DNA of 64,000 nucleotides from Parasponia andersonii. Its lineage: Eukaryota; Streptophyta; Magnoliopsida; Rosales; Cannabaceae. Positions 63,690 through 64,000 of this stretch are shown here, piece by piece. The notes under the pieces are model-generated. The model was not told the origin of the DNA. It worked only from the letters and a program-made list of their open reading frames with translations, and searched no databases. The translations under genes were made by a program, and so were the position numbers. Positions within the stretch are counted from its first letter, which is position 1. Each line of letters opens with the position of its first letter. The stretch spans positions 339,560 through 403,559 of the forward strand of contig JXTB01000017.1 of assembly GCA_002914805.1 (NCBI GenBank). Direction: 5' to 3'.

Positions 63690-63836
63690 TATATATTATT
63701 TTTAAATAAAAGTAGGGCTTAACTAATGACCACTACTTACTACAAATTTAAAAGAAAATAACATATTGAACCTTGATTCCTTCAAACTCACACACACATC
63801 CCTCAAACTTTCGACCAACTAAACTAGCTCCGAATT
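63690..63836 (-). mobile_element. SINE, head type I, with 24-base target-site duplication
   Basis: On minus the element starts at 63836 with a box A-like GAGCTAGTTTAGTTGG, continues GGGATGTGTGTGTGAGTTT and box B-like AAGGTTCAATATG, and ends with GTAGTAAGTAGTGGTCATTA / GTTAAGCCC and a short A-rich tail. GGCATCCTAATACATTATATATAT occurs on both sides (63657-63680 and 63837-63860), an unambiguous target duplication. Same family as 59491-59648. Confidence 0.88.
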
Positions 63837-63860
63837 GGCATCCTAATACATTATATATAT

Positions 63861-64000
63861 AAAACAACTAGCGAAATACATTGGTAAATTTCCAAAAATA
63901 TACCTCTAACTAATATCCTAACATGTGTGCGACTGTGCGTAGTACACGCAACCTATTTTATGATATTACATATTGATCAAATTATTAGCTTAGTCATAAT
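63861..64000. other. Window end, nothing recognised
   Basis: AT-rich sequence without a visible feature. Confidence 0.5.

Noticed and set aside
1..64000. CRISPR arrays, bacterial operons, ribosomal RNA or functional tRNA genes
   Set aside because: None seen; the window is plant nuclear DNA and the tRNA-like pieces are SINE heads.

Overview
The window is nuclear DNA of a flowering plant, almost certainly a eudicot. Genes have many short exons with GT..AG introns, intergenic DNA is very AT-rich with long (TA)n runs, and plant transposon types (TRIM, copia, LINE, SINE, MITE, Helitron end) are everywhere. I cannot name the species. Single undetermined bases at about 18529, 22826, 46564 and 47600 suggest a draft assembly.

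Left part (1-6.9 kb): a TRIM-type retrotransposon piece at the very start; a small secreted Cys-peptide gene (RALF-like C-terminus) on the minus strand at 653-875, broken by one base; and a subtilisin-like protease (subtilase) pseudogene at 3340-5000 on the plus strand.

Gene core (6.9-34.4 kb): three housekeeping genes whose exons I joined by splice site and phase. VPS54 (GARP tethering complex, minus, 6880-17130, 18 coding exons) carries an in-frame TAA in exon 11, which lies inside a 96-base in-frame stretch with intron-like borders. ASHR1/SDG37-type SET+MYND methyltransferase (minus, 21953-27654, 14 coding exons, 482 aa) and biotin protein ligase HCS1 (plus, 28511-34415, 10 coding exons, 389 aa) lie head to head, with only about 0.8 kb between their start regions. 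HCS1 has an upstream micro-ORF plus two in-frame start codons, the layout known to govern dual targeting in Arabidopsis HCS1. Its last coding exon is a tiny one at 34373-34415. LINE ends sit in introns of VPS54 and HCS1, and two MITEs sit in one ASHR1 intron.

Between VPS54 and ASHR1 (17.1-21.9 kb) lie a GC-rich insert with a 78-base tandem repeat, two local duplications, a MITE, a Helitron-like 3' end and an unidentified exon-like piece.

Right part (34.4-64 kb): I find no intact host gene. It holds an old Ty1/copia element (48063-53705, minus) with a duplicated RNase H segment, a second TRIM (56.5-56.9 kb), LINE remnants (61 and 63 kb), SINEs with different tRNA-like heads but a common tail, and more copies of the MITE, which is repeatedly found inside (TA)n tracts. 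A GC-richer patch with two G-boxes (44.4-44.9 kb) looks like an orphan promoter.

The three intact genes belong to unrelated processes (endosome-to-Golgi traffic, protein methylation, biotin attachment) and are neighbours only by position.
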